From: an uncultured Mycoplasmatota bacterium
GTDB taxonomy: Bacteria > Bacillota_I > Bacilli_A > Izemoplasmatales > Izemoplasmataceae
Assembly (NCBI GenBank): GCA_913057225.1
Contig: CAJXNT010000004.1
Location: forward strand, 1 to 64,000
Length of the DNA: 64,000 bases
Direction: 5' to 3'
Part shown: positions 43,027-51,725 of the stretch, piece after piece
How the letters are laid out: each line of letters starts with the position of its first letter
How positions within the stretch are numbered: position 1 is the stretch's first letter
Position numbers and translations under genes: made by a program
The notes under the pieces: generated by a model
The model's input: only the letters and a program-made list of their open reading frames with translations
What the model was told of the DNA's origin: nothing
Database searches by the model: none

Positions 43027-43055
43027 TTGGGCTTTTTTAAAGTCTGTGGTATTAT
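43027..43055 (+). promoter_or_regulatory. Promoter of the aromatic amino acid operon
   Basis: TTGGGC (43027-43032), 17-nt spacer ending in GTGG, and TATTAT (43050-43055). Transcription would start about 13 nt before the leader peptide start. Confidence 0.72.
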
Positions 43056-43074
43056 CAATCAAAAGGTGAATGAT

Positions 43075-43116
43075 ATGACGTTTATTTTCAGCACATATTA
43101 TTATGGCGATATCTAA
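43075..43116 (+). CDS. Phe/Tyr-rich leader peptide of the aromatic operon
   Basis: AAGGTGA precedes ATG 43075. The peptide is MTFIFSTYYYGDI, ending at TAA 43114-43116: two Phe and three consecutive Tyr codons in 13. This is the composition expected of an attenuation leader sensing charged tRNA-Phe and tRNA-Tyr. A G-T-rich hairpin (about 43120-43144) and a terminator (43181-43210) lie between it and the DAHP synthase gene, mirroring the his leader upstream. Confidence 0.83.
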   Translation: MTFIFSTYYYGDI

Positions 43117-43180
43117 AAGAAAGGATTGCTACGGCAACCCTTTTTGACTAGAGGGAGCCTACCTGACATTTCATCCATTG

Positions 43181-43210
43181 AAACCGGTAGAGATTCTACC
43201 GGTTTTTTTT
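43181..43210 (+). terminator. Aromatic operon attenuator terminator
   Basis: AAACCGGTAGA (43181-43191) pairs with TCTACCGGTTT (43195-43205) and is followed by further T. CTACC at 43159-43163 repeats part of the 3' arm and can pair with GGTAG of the 5' arm, giving a possible antiterminator. Confidence 0.82.
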
Positions 43211-43234
43211 ATATCTTAATTGAAGGAGATTATT

Positions 43235-44254
43235 ATGATCATTAAATTCAAGAAAAATTACCCGCAAGATTCAGCCGATCGGTTATTCACGTTTTTAAAG
43301 GACCGGGGGTTTACCACCAAGGATGTCTCCAGTGACAACGTCAAAATCTTCGGGGTCATTGGCGATACGCTGCAAATCGACAAGAGTGAAATCTATGCGT
43401 TTGACTGTGTGGAAGAAGCCATTCGCATTATGGTGCCTTACAAAAAAGGCTCCCGAGAGTTCCAAGCCTTCGATACCGTCATTGACCTGGGCGATGGCAT
43501 TAAAATTGGGGGCGACTCCCACACGATGATGGCGGGGCCGTGTTCGGTGGAAAATGAAGATCAGATGATGAAGATCGGGGCGTATTTAAAGGCTCAAAAC
43601 ATTCAGATTTTAAGAGGCGGGGCGTTCAAACCCAGAACCTCGCCGTATTCGTTTCAAGGTTTGAAAGAAGACGGATTAAAACTCCTCCGCAAGACCGCCG
43701 ATCGCTTTGGGCTGAAAGTCATTTCGGAAATTCCCAGTGTGGAAGTCTTACCCCTCTTTGAAACGTATGTGGACATCATTCAAGTGGGCGCGAGAAACAT
43801 GCAGAACTTCTACTTACTCAAAGCCCTCGGCAAAAGTAAAAAGCCAGTCTTTTTAAAGCGTGGGCTTTCCGCGACCCTTGAAGAATGGTTAATGAGTGCA
43901 GAATACATTTTAGATGGAGGAAATGACTCGGTGATTTTATGTGAGCGAGGCGTGCGAGCGTTTGAAACCTACACCCGCAACACCTTAGATATCACGGCCG
44001 CCCTCGCGGCCAAAGAACTCTCACACCTCCCGGTTTTCATCGATCCGTCGCATGCGGCAGGCCGTGTGTCCTTGATTGACCCACTGGCTCAAGCGGCGCT
44101 GGCCATCCGTGCGCACGGCCAAATCATTGAAATCCATCCAGAGCCAGAAAAAGCCTTAAGCGATGGGGCGCAGTCGCTGACATTTGATCAATTCACCGCC
44201 TTGATGAGCCGCCTAAAAACGAGTGCGGATGCCTTAAGGATTCCCCTGCAATGA
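43235..44254 (+). CDS. aroF: DAHP synthase, type I-beta with ferredoxin-like regulatory domain
   Basis: 339 residues. Residues ~1-70 form an extra N-terminal domain of the kind that gives feedback control by Tyr/Phe in Thermotoga-like enzymes. The catalytic barrel has MAGPCSVENEDQM, LRGGAFKPRTSPYSFQG, VGARNMQNF, VFLKRG, CERGVRAFE and FIDPSHAAGR. It condenses PEP and erythrose-4-phosphate, step 1 of the shikimate pathway. ATG 43235 follows GAAGGAG; a TTG 15 nt upstream is rejected. Overlaps tyrA by 4 nt. Confidence 0.94.
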   Translation: MIIKFKKNYPQDSADRLFTFLKDRGFTTKDVSSDNVKIFGVIGDTLQIDKSEIYAFDCVEEAIRIMVPYKKGSREFQAFDTVIDLGDGIKIGGDSHTMMAGPCSVENEDQMMKIGAYLKAQNIQILRGGAFKPRTSPYSFQGLKEDGLKLLRKTADRFGLKVISEIPSVEVLPLFETYVDIIQVGARNMQNFYLLKALGKSKKPVFLKRGLSATLEEWLMSAEYILDGGNDSVILCERGVRAFETYTRNTLDITAALAAKELSHLPVFIDPSHAAGRVSLIDPLAQAALAIRAHGQIIEIHPEPEKALSDGAQSLTFDQFTALMSRLKTSADALRIPLQ

Positions 44255-45054
44255 ATGTGTTTATTGCCGGATTGGGCGTCATGGGGGCGGCGTATGCAAA
44301 AGGCTTATCGGAAGCCGGGCACACGGTGTTTGGATGGGATCAATCCGGTGCCCACATAAAGGAAGTCCGTGGGTATTTACACGGTCAAGGGCTTGCGCAC
44401 TTAAAATCGTGTGAAGTCATCCTCATCGCTTTACCTCCCGATGCCACCGGACCGTTTGTGAAAACACACCAAAAGGATTTGAGCCACTGCGCACTCATCA
44501 CCGATATCTCCAGCGTTAAAATGCGTTTGACCCATGACATAGAAAGTTGTTTAGGCCCTTCCAACGCTTACATCTCTCATCATCCGTTGACGGGGTATAA
44601 AACCTCCGGGCCCAAAGATCATGCCCGCGTGGTGTTTCAAGAGAAACCGGTGATCATCATTGAAAAAGCGTTTGATGAAACCGCCCGGGCGTTGCTGAAT
44701 CAGCTATTAAACGATTTATCGTTCCAAACGCCTCGCATCATGAGTGCAGAGGCTCATGATGCATGGGTCGCCTATACCTCGCATCTTCCTCACGTTCTCT
44801 CGGCGGCTTTGCTGCATCATGAAAAGGCCGATCAGGCTCGTTTAGACGGTGGGAACTCATTTCAAGCCATGCGTCAATATGCGCCGGTGAATGTGTCCCT
44901 CTGGGCGACGATTTTCCAAGAAAATCAAGCCTTTATCGCCCGTGAAATTGATCATTTGATTGAAACCTTAAACGCGTTTAAAGCCGCGTTACCCGATGAT
45001 CATGCCTTGAAGGCATGGATGCAAAAAGCCAGTCTCACACCCAGGAGGTCTTAA
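44251..45054 (+). CDS. tyrA: Prephenate dehydrogenase
   Basis: 267 residues. NAD(P)-binding VFIAGLGVMGAAYAKGLSEAGH, ITDISSVKMRL, SHHPLTGYKTSGP and an all-helical C-terminal half with YTSHLPHVLSAAL. Single domain: no fused chorismate mutase and no C-terminal ACT domain. It produces 4-hydroxyphenylpyruvate for tyrosine. No prephenate dehydratase is present in the operon, so the phenylalanine branch is elsewhere or missing. Confidence 0.92.
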   Translation: MNVFIAGLGVMGAAYAKGLSEAGHTVFGWDQSGAHIKEVRGYLHGQGLAHLKSCEVILIALPPDATGPFVKTHQKDLSHCALITDISSVKMRLTHDIESCLGPSNAYISHHPLTGYKTSGPKDHARVVFQEKPVIIIEKAFDETARALLNQLLNDLSFQTPRIMSAEAHDAWVAYTSHLPHVLSAALLHHEKADQARLDGGNSFQAMRQYAPVNVSLWATIFQENQAFIAREIDHLIETLNAFKAALPDDHALKAWMQKASLTPRRS

Positions 45055-45056
45055 AG

Positions 45057-46322
45057 ATGGATGTTCGGGTGTTCCCCACACAATTTAAAGGAAACGTTGA
45101 TCTCATTGGATCCAAGTCGCTCTCTCACCGGTTGTTGATTGCGGCCAGTTTATCGCCCTTTCAAAGTGCGCTCAACGGACTGATGCAATCGGTTGATATC
45201 TCCGCCACACTGAGCATCTTGCATGCATTCGGGTTGCAAAGTGAGCCGCCTGTTTTCAAAGGCCCGTTATCGTGTGATGCTCCGCTTCAAGTGAATGCGA
45301 AAGCTTCGGGATCGACATTACGCTTTCTCATTCCCCTGGCTTTATTGTTTGATCAACCCATCACGTTCACGGGGGAAGATCGACTCCCTGAACGCTCATT
45401 AGACGCGTACGCACGGTGCTTTAAAGAGCACCCCGTCCGCTTCAGTCGGCAACAAGCTCCGTGGCTGCCTCTGACGGTCCAAGGCCCGTTAAAACCGGGG
45501 ACGTTTACGTTGGATGCGTCGTTATCCAGTCAGTTTGTCAGCGGGTTACTTTTTGCCCTTCCCTTACTCCCTGGGGACTCAAAAATCATTTTAGAAGGCG
45601 ATGTGGCCAGCGAGCCTTACATTCAAATGACCCTCGAAGTCTTAAGAAAAAGTCGCATCGAAATCATCTACACTCCCCCTGAAATTATCATTCCTGGCTA
45701 TCAAACTTACCACGCCATTCAAGAGACGGTGGAAGGCGATTATTCCCACAGCATCTTCTTTCTCGCGGGGGCCCTGATGAATGGAAATCTTTCCATCCAT
45801 AACCTCAACCCCACATCCATTCAAGGCGATCAACAAGGACTTGAATGGTTGCAGGCGATGGGGGGGAATATCACATGGAATCACACCCAGTTGACCGTGA
45901 ACACATCCACACTTCAGCCGTTTAATGGGTCCATGGCGCACCATCCCGATTTGGCTCCGATGCTGATGGCCCTGGCCGCCAGCATCCCCCAAACATCCCA
46001 TTTTTACGATCTAGAACGATTGAATCATAAAGAATCCAGACGGTTGGATGCGATGGTGACCTTGTTAAAACGGATGAACGTTGACGTGCGCGGGGATGCC
46101 CGTCATCTGCAGATTATCGGCCAACCCCATTTCCACCTCGATGGCGCGTTTCACACCCATGCCGATCACCGGCTGGCGATGACTTTATTGATGATGGCCG
46201 CCAAGGCCCACCAACCTTACATCGTTCGCGGGGTCGAATGTGTGGATAAATCATACCCCGAATTCTTAGACGTCTACCGCACCATCGGTGGACGATTCGA
46301 AATACTAGGAGACCGCTCATGA
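45057..46322 (+). CDS. aroA: EPSP synthase (3-phosphoshikimate 1-carboxyvinyltransferase)
   Basis: 421 residues, two-lobed fold. GSKSLSHRLLIAASL (residues ~16-30), ASGSTLRFLIPLA, GEDRLPERSLD, SLSSQFVSGLLFALPLL, GDYSHSIFFLAGAL, HHPDLAPMLMALAA and HTHADHRLAMTLLMMA are all in order. In the first-lobe PEP loop, GSTLRF stands where many enzymes have GNAGT(A/T)xR, suggesting the variant class. ATG 45057 after AGGAGG. Confidence 0.94.
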   Translation: MDVRVFPTQFKGNVDLIGSKSLSHRLLIAASLSPFQSALNGLMQSVDISATLSILHAFGLQSEPPVFKGPLSCDAPLQVNAKASGSTLRFLIPLALLFDQPITFTGEDRLPERSLDAYARCFKEHPVRFSRQQAPWLPLTVQGPLKPGTFTLDASLSSQFVSGLLFALPLLPGDSKIILEGDVASEPYIQMTLEVLRKSRIEIIYTPPEIIIPGYQTYHAIQETVEGDYSHSIFFLAGALMNGNLSIHNLNPTSIQGDQQGLEWLQAMGGNITWNHTQLTVNTSTLQPFNGSMAHHPDLAPMLMALAASIPQTSHFYDLERLNHKESRRLDAMVTLLKRMNVDVRGDARHLQIIGQPHFHLDGAFHTHADHRLAMTLLMMAAKAHQPYIVRGVECVDKSYPEFLDVYRTIGGRFEILGDRS

Positions 46323-47314
46323 ATACATTTGGAGAACTTTTTCGCATCACCTTATACGGCGAATCCCATCAACCCACCATCGGCGTGGTCATCGATGGGG
46401 TAATGCCTGGCTTAACATTGGATGAAGGCTTGATTCGTGAAGATTTAAAAAAGCGAAACCCTGAAGCGATTGGAACAACCCCACGAAAAGAACCCGATCA
46501 ATTTGAAATCACCGCAGGGCATGTGAATCATGTGACTACGGGGTCTCCGCTTCACCTGATGATTCGAAATCAAAACATCCAGTCCAAAGACTATTCGCAT
46601 TTAAAAACCCATCCCAGACCCGGTCATGCGGATTATGTGGCCAGCGTGAAATATCATAATCATCACGATTACCGCGGGGGTGGCCGGTTTTCCGGCCGCT
46701 TAACCGCCCCCATGGTGATGGCAGGGTCGGTGGCCAAAATGATGCTACCCTATGCGTTTGAACACGCCTTAGTGCAAGCGGGCACGCTCACGGATATGAC
46801 CCAACTGGATGCTTACTTGAGTCAAATTCAAGCCGAAGGCGACTCCGTCGGCGGCATCATTGAAGTGAGGGTCACGGGCTTGCCCGTAGGACTGGGTGAA
46901 CCGATGTTTGAAAAAATCGAATCAAAAATTGGGGCGTTGCTTTTTGCCATCCCCGCGGTCAAAGGCGTGGAATTTGGCACGGGCTTTTCTGGCATCACAA
47001 AGAAAGGGTCCGAATTTAACGATGCCATCCTGGATGAAAAAGGAACCACCAAGAGCAACCACAGTGGGGGCATCAGTGGGGGCTTAACCAATGGCAATCC
47101 TTTGGTGGTTCGCGTCTTTATCAAGCCTACGTCCAGCATCCAAAAAGCACAAACCTCGTACGAAAAAACATCGGGCGAAGTTAAACCTTTAAAAGTCGGA
47201 GGCCGCCACGATGTGTGCATTGCCCGACGTGCCGGCATCGTCATTGAAAATGCGGTGGCAATTTGCCTGGCAGATTTCACCCTCCTCCATCACGCAAGGA
47301 AAGAGCCCTTATGA
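46319..47314 (+). CDS. aroC: Chorismate synthase
   Basis: 331 residues. GELFRITLYGESHQPTIGVVIDG at the N-terminus, RPGHADYVASVKYHNHHDYRGGGRFSGRLTAPMV (FMN and substrate site), GFSGITKKGSEFND, and the C-terminal GGRHDVCIARRAGIVIENAVA. Needs reduced FMN; the flavin reductases in this window are candidate partners. 4-nt overlaps with aroA and aroB. Confidence 0.96.
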   Translation: MNTFGELFRITLYGESHQPTIGVVIDGVMPGLTLDEGLIREDLKKRNPEAIGTTPRKEPDQFEITAGHVNHVTTGSPLHLMIRNQNIQSKDYSHLKTHPRPGHADYVASVKYHNHHDYRGGGRFSGRLTAPMVMAGSVAKMMLPYAFEHALVQAGTLTDMTQLDAYLSQIQAEGDSVGGIIEVRVTGLPVGLGEPMFEKIESKIGALLFAIPAVKGVEFGTGFSGITKKGSEFNDAILDEKGTTKSNHSGGISGGLTNGNPLVVRVFIKPTSSIQKAQTSYEKTSGEVKPLKVGGRHDVCIARRAGIVIENAVAICLADFTLLHHARKEPL

Positions 47315-48324
47315 ACGGCTTACATTTAAATGCCCAGCGACACTTTCAAAGCGAGGTGGTGTTTGGCACCCGTCATCTCAGCGCGCTCATCCAAAGGGAT
47401 GCCATGTTTTTCCTTTACGACGAATCGTTACCGGAAGCAATCATTCACCCCTTGCTTGCGTTGGATGAAACAAAGGCTTTAGGACTCCCTGCTGGAGAAT
47501 CCGCCAAAACGTGGGCGGCAGTAAAGCGCGTCATGGATCATTTTGAAACCCTCAACCTTTCTAAATCCACGACCTTGTGTGCCATCGGAGGCGGCGCACT
47601 CACCGATGTGGCCGCATTCATTGGGAGCATGTATCTCAGAGGGTTAAAAACGATTCTGATTCCGACCACATTATTGGCCATGGTGGATGCATCCATCGGA
47701 GGCAAAACCGCCATCAATGGACGGTATAAAAATCGCATCGGAAGCTTTTATCCCGCGGCTCAAATCTTGATTGATGAAACCATCTTAGAAAAAATGCCTC
47801 CCCATCTTGTGCAAGAAGGCATGAGTGAAGTCATCAAAATTGCGGCCATTCAAGATGAGGAATTCTTCATCCAACTTGAAGATCAGACACTCTCCATGAT
47901 GGATATCGTCAAAAAGGCCATGCAGTTAAAAATCGAGATCGTCGCCAAAGATCTCACCGATCAACATCGGCGACTGTTGCTTAATTTTGGTCACACCACG
48001 GCGCATGCCCTGGAAGCTTACCACGATTATGCCTATTCACACGGGGCCTGTGTGGCGGCGGGCATGGTCTTAGAAACCGCCGAAAAACCGTTCGGGAGAA
48101 GGCTCTTGAACGTGTTAAATACCTATGGCTGCTTCACCCCAATTCCTTATGATAAAGAAGCTTTAAGCCCATTTTTTCTGGGGGATAAGAAACGCTCGCA
48201 CGATCATTTGCATTGGATCGAAATTCCCCGCATTGGTGAAGCCAAAGTCCAGCAAATCCCCTTGGCCGAATGCCTGAAAAAAATACCTCAACACTATCCC
48301 ACTTTGGAGGAACAACATGCCTGA
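47311..48324 (+). CDS. aroB: 3-dehydroquinate synthase
   Basis: 337 residues. NAD- and zinc-binding signatures: CAIGGGALTDVAAFIGSMYLRG, IPTTLLAMVDASIGGKTAINGRYKNRIGSFY, EGMSEVIKIAAI, LLNFGHTTAHALEAY, SHGACVAAGM. Start ATG 47311 overlaps the aroC stop; an earlier in-frame start inside aroC is rejected. Overlaps the chorismate mutase gene by 8 nt. Confidence 0.95.
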   Translation: MNGLHLNAQRHFQSEVVFGTRHLSALIQRDAMFFLYDESLPEAIIHPLLALDETKALGLPAGESAKTWAAVKRVMDHFETLNLSKSTTLCAIGGGALTDVAAFIGSMYLRGLKTILIPTTLLAMVDASIGGKTAINGRYKNRIGSFYPAAQILIDETILEKMPPHLVQEGMSEVIKIAAIQDEEFFIQLEDQTLSMMDIVKKAMQLKIEIVAKDLTDQHRRLLLNFGHTTAHALEAYHDYAYSHGACVAAGMVLETAEKPFGRRLLNVLNTYGCFTPIPYDKEALSPFFLGDKKRSHDHLHWIEIPRIGEAKVQQIPLAECLKKIPQHYPTLEEQHA

Positions 48325-48562
48325 TCTGAATGAACTGAGAACGCAAATCGATAAACTCGATGCGACCATCATGAACGCCTTAAACGAGCGATTTGCATTG
48401 ATGAGTGACATCAAAGCCGTGAAAGCGAATCTTAATAAAAACACCACAGATCCCAACCGAGAAACCGTTGTCTTAAACCGTGCCAACGCGTATGATTTCT
48501 CTGCGTCGATTCAAGCGGTGTATCAACGCATCATTGAAGTGTCTAAGGACTTACAAAGATGA
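48317..48562 (+). CDS. Chorismate mutase (AroQ-fold, monofunctional)
   Basis: 81 residues. LNELRTQIDKLDATIMNALNERFALMSDIKAVKA is the typical first helix of AroQ-class chorismate mutases (catalytic Arg and Lys), followed by DPNRETVVLNRA. It converts chorismate to prephenate for the TyrA encoded upstream. ATG lies in the end of aroB; its stop overlaps the next gene by 4 nt. Confidence 0.9.
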   Translation: MPDLNELRTQIDKLDATIMNALNERFALMSDIKAVKANLNKNTTDPNRETVVLNRANAYDFSASIQAVYQRIIEVSKDLQR

Positions 48563-49800
48563 GTTTTGGATTGATTGGGGGATCGATTCAGCACTCTCTA
48601 TCGCCGATGATTCATAAGCTTTTGCATGACATGCCTTACCCATTGTATGAAACGCTGGATTTGAAGGGGACTTTGTCACTCCCCACTTTAAAAGCCCTCA
48701 ACGTGACCATGCCTTTAAAAAAAGCGGCCTTCGAAATGGCCCATGCGCATGATGATTGGGCCGAGTTAACCGGCGCCGTCAATACCCTCATCAAGACTCC
48801 TGAGGGCTGGCATGGGTATAATACGGACGCCTCTGCCCTTTATGAGCTCTTCTCGAAGTGGTTTAAAAATGACTCAGAAAAAGCGGTTCATATCCTGGGA
48901 AACGGTGCGACCGCTCGGACCATTCGCGTGGTCTTAAGCGCGTTAGGATTTCAAGATATCACCGTGCATGCGAGGCATCCCAAAGCTGGTGAATCCACTT
49001 GGGAAAGCCTCCGGGATGCGTCCGGGATTTTAATGAATGCTACGCCCCTTGGATTGCACGAAACAGCAAACGATTATCCGTTTGATTTGAATCGCGTAAC
49101 CCAATTTGATGCCGTCTTTGACGTGCTTTACACGCCGTATCGAACCCCCTTAATTCAAGCGGCCATCCGTCATGGCATCCGGTGGACCAGTGGGCTTTCA
49201 ATGCTCATTCAACAAGCCATTCATGGCGCTAAACTCGCACAGCCTAAAATCCCGTTAAAGGCGGACGCACAGACCGTATTTAAAACCGTCTTAAAGAATG
49301 ATTTAAACATTGTCATCATCGGCATGCCGCAAGCGGGCAAAAGCACATTTGGAAACGCCTTAGCACGTCATTTGAACCGTCCTTTTTTTGATGTGGACGC
49401 CATCATCAAAGAGACCACCGGCAAAGCTCCCCATACGTGGATTGAATCTTCAGGCGAAGCGGCGTTTAGACGAATCGAACATGAAACCGTCAAGAAATTA
49501 GAATCCCAGCGCGGCGTGGTCATTGCCACCGGAGGCGGAACGGTATTAGATCCGGAAAATGTGGCCCGCTTGAAAGCGAAAGGTGTCTTGGTGTATTTGC
49601 AGGCACCGGATCCCGTGAGTTTGGATGCGTCGAGACCTTTAAGTTCAACCATTGACGCCTATCACATCCTAAAAAAAACACGCACGCCTCTGTATGAGCG
49701 TGTGTGTGATTATGCCATCCATCGGCATGAAGATTTTGAAATTATGAAAGAAAAATGGGAGGTGTCCCATGACACATTTTTACGTCATCAATGGCCCTAA
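48559..49800 (+). CDS. aroE/aroK: Shikimate dehydrogenase-shikimate kinase fusion
   Basis: 413 residues. Residues 1-~245 are AroE: IGGSIQHSLSPMIHKLL, NVTMPLKKAAFE with the catalytic Lys, GAVNTLIKTPEGWHGYNTDASAL with the Asp, LGNGATARTIRVVLSALG. Residues ~255-413 are AroK: IIGMPQAGKSTFG (P-loop), FFDVDAIIKE, ATGGGTV, RPLS and KTRTPLYE. The two steps (dehydroshikimate to shikimate to shikimate-3-phosphate) are consecutive in the pathway. I see no frameshift or stop at the join. Overlaps aroQ by 32 nt. Confidence 0.93.
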   Translation: MSFGLIGGSIQHSLSPMIHKLLHDMPYPLYETLDLKGTLSLPTLKALNVTMPLKKAAFEMAHAHDDWAELTGAVNTLIKTPEGWHGYNTDASALYELFSKWFKNDSEKAVHILGNGATARTIRVVLSALGFQDITVHARHPKAGESTWESLRDASGILMNATPLGLHETANDYPFDLNRVTQFDAVFDVLYTPYRTPLIQAAIRHGIRWTSGLSMLIQQAIHGAKLAQPKIPLKADAQTVFKTVLKNDLNIVIIGMPQAGKSTFGNALARHLNRPFFDVDAIIKETTGKAPHTWIESSGEAAFRRIEHETVKKLESQRGVVIATGGGTVLDPENVARLKAKGVLVYLQAPDPVSLDASRPLSSTIDAYHILKKTRTPLYERVCDYAIHRHEDFEIMKEKWEVSHDTFLRHQWP

Positions 49801-50209
49801 TTTAAATCTTTTAGGGCAACGAAATCCTGACATTTATGGAGGCTTTTCCTATGAAACGCTCGTGCAAACCATCGATGAACATGCCAAAGCCGCTTCCGTT
49901 CAACTGAGTCACTTCCAAAGCAATCATGAAGGCGACCTCATCGATTGGTTGCACCAAGCTGACCAAGAAAACATCGCCGGGGTGTTACTCAATGCGGGGG
50001 CATTCACCCATTATTCCTACGCCCTTCATGATGCCATTGAAGCCATCCGGGTGCCGGTGATTGAAATTCATCTTTCCGATATTTCTCGCCGGAAAGAATC
50101 CTGGCGGCACACGAGTGTGATTGCCCCCGTGGTTAAAAAAACTTTTCAAGGCGAAGGCATTGATTCTTACCGAAAGGGCCTGGATTATTTAATAAAACAG
50201 CCCGTCTAA
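49769..50209 (+). CDS. aroQ: 3-dehydroquinate dehydratase, type II
   Basis: 146 residues. VINGPNLNLLGQRNPDIYG with the catalytic Asn/Arg/Tyr, FQSNHEGDLIDWLHQ, LNAGAFTHYSYALHDAI and VIEIHLSDISRRKESWRHTSVIAPV. Dodecameric class II dehydroquinase, step 3. Start ATG 49769 after GGGAGGTG inside the aroE/aroK gene. Last gene of the operon; no clear hairpin terminator before the convergent gene 3 nt away. Confidence 0.95.
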   Translation: MTHFYVINGPNLNLLGQRNPDIYGGFSYETLVQTIDEHAKAASVQLSHFQSNHEGDLIDWLHQADQENIAGVLLNAGAFTHYSYALHDAIEAIRVPVIEIHLSDISRRKESWRHTSVIAPVVKKTFQGEGIDSYRKGLDYLIKQPV

Positions 50210-50212
50210 TCA

Positions 50213-51604
50213 TTATTCAGGGATCACCGGGGTGAGCGTGTCATACGCGGAGACATCCAAGGGGGATTCTCCGATGAGATTCGCCGCAAGCGCGTCTAAA
50301 ACAAGGGCGTTTTGAAGCGTGGGCATTTCCATGCCGAGGGACCCTTGCAGTCCAAGGATGGGGGAGAGGGTTGAGAACATGTAGACCATCCCAAAATCAT
50401 AATGCGTGGTCCCCGTGACTTGATGGACTTCCAATAAACCAGGATCTGTTGCGTTCATTAACGTGTATAAGTATTCGTTGTTAAATGAAATTTCCCACGC
50501 TTCCGAGCGAAGTAGTAAGGCGGGGACATCCAATCCTTCTTCTAACCGGTCGATAGCGATGGGTTCGACCCAAGCGTCCAGTCCAATCACGGTTTGAATG
50601 CGATCATCATTCATCGCCGAAAGCACACTCGCACCACCCCCGGTTGAGTGGCCAATCACCGCAATTTTGGAAAGATCCAGACGCCCGGCAAGTTCCCACG
50701 TTTCATCAACGTTCAAGCGTTCAATGGCATCGATGGTGTCAAGGATATCTTCCGAAAAAGTGGTGACTAAGGTGTTGGCATACGTTAAGAACTCCGGGGT
50801 GGTTTCACGCGGTGGGAGCGCGTCGTTATTTAATGGGGCCACCGCGTCATCAAAGACCGTGGCCACCGACCCATAACTATGGTTGGTGCCAAAGACGATG
50901 TAACCATGACTGGCCAACTCCTCCGCAAGGTCGGTATGGAGATTGCGAAATCCCGTCCACCCATGGGAAATGATAACCACAGGATGGGTTCCTAAAGCCG
51001 CATCGACATCCAAGTAAGCATTTGCCTCCACCGTGGCTAAGTGATTAAAAATGAAGCCCGGGAAGCCAAAGTCTCGGGCCATGCCTTGAACCGGGGCGGC
51101 CCCATCGATGAGCCACGGCGCTTTTTCCGCAAGTTCAATATCTTCAGCAGGATACCACGCCTGCACTTTAAAACGGCGGGTATCACCCGGAGTTTCCGTG
51201 TATGCTTCTTCTCGGTCGGTGTCGATGACCCAAGAGAAGGTTCCCACCGGGGAAGTGCCGGTCGGTTCAGGCAGATTTCTTAAGGGAAACACCCAAATCA
51301 ATAGGAATGAAAGGGCGGATAATCCGATGGAAAATCCCCACAATAGTTTTCTCACCGTTGAAAGACCGTCGGTGGTTTGATTGATCTTGAGCGTTTTAAT
51401 CGATAATACCAACAATAATATAATCGTCACATACAAAGGAATCCATTGCCACACGAATCCCACCAAGGCTAAATGAACGATCAAACTCACAATCAATAAT
51501 CGGTAGATCGACCAAAAATAGACGGGCCGGTGATTTTCAAACACGCGGTATCCGACAAAAAAAAGAAGGAAAAAAAGTGGGACCAAAATATCAATCGATG
51601 GCAT
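50213..51604 (-). CDS. Membrane-anchored PAF-acetylhydrolase-like esterase
   Basis: 463 residues. The first ~110 residues form four hydrophobic helices. The remainder is an alpha/beta hydrolase of the platelet-activating-factor acetylhydrolase type: VVIISHGWTGFR, the nucleophile elbow IGHSTGGGASV, GLDAWVEP with a likely catalytic Asp and GTTHYDF with the His. The catalytic domain should face outside and may hydrolyse short-chain phospholipid or other lipid esters. AGGGGG precedes ATG 51604. A separate gene at 55154-55477 encodes a homologue of only the membrane domain. Confidence 0.83.
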   Translation of the reverse strand: MPSIDILVPLFFLLFFVGYRVFENHRPVYFWSIYRLLIVSLIVHLALVGFVWQWIPLYVTIILLLVLSIKTLKINQTTDGLSTVRKLLWGFSIGLSALSFLLIWVFPLRNLPEPTGTSPVGTFSWVIDTDREEAYTETPGDTRRFKVQAWYPAEDIELAEKAPWLIDGAAPVQGMARDFGFPGFIFNHLATVEANAYLDVDAALGTHPVVIISHGWTGFRNLHTDLAEELASHGYIVFGTNHSYGSVATVFDDAVAPLNNDALPPRETTPEFLTYANTLVTTFSEDILDTIDAIERLNVDETWELAGRLDLSKIAVIGHSTGGGASVLSAMNDDRIQTVIGLDAWVEPIAIDRLEEGLDVPALLLRSEAWEISFNNEYLYTLMNATDPGLLEVHQVTGTTHYDFGMVYMFSTLSPILGLQGSLGMEMPTLQNALVLDALAANLIGESPLDVSAYDTLTPVIPE

Positions 51605-51644
51605 GAAAAACCCCCTGAATCATTCTGGTTTCATGATACAAAAA

Positions 51645-51697
51645 AACCCGCTAAAACGGGTCTTATTTACTCTTCCTCCCTTAGGGGAGGCTTTTTT
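51645..51697. terminator. Two hairpins with opposite T-runs between divergent genes
   Basis: ACCCG-CTAAAA-CGGGT (51646-51661) has its T-run on the minus strand, toward the esterase. CCTCCC-TTAG-GGGAGG (51675-51690) is followed by CTTTTTT on the + strand, toward pepT. Each lies upstream of a gene rather than after one. Confidence 0.65.
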
Positions 51698-51725
51698 GAT
51701 ACAATCAGTGTAAGAGGTGATACAT

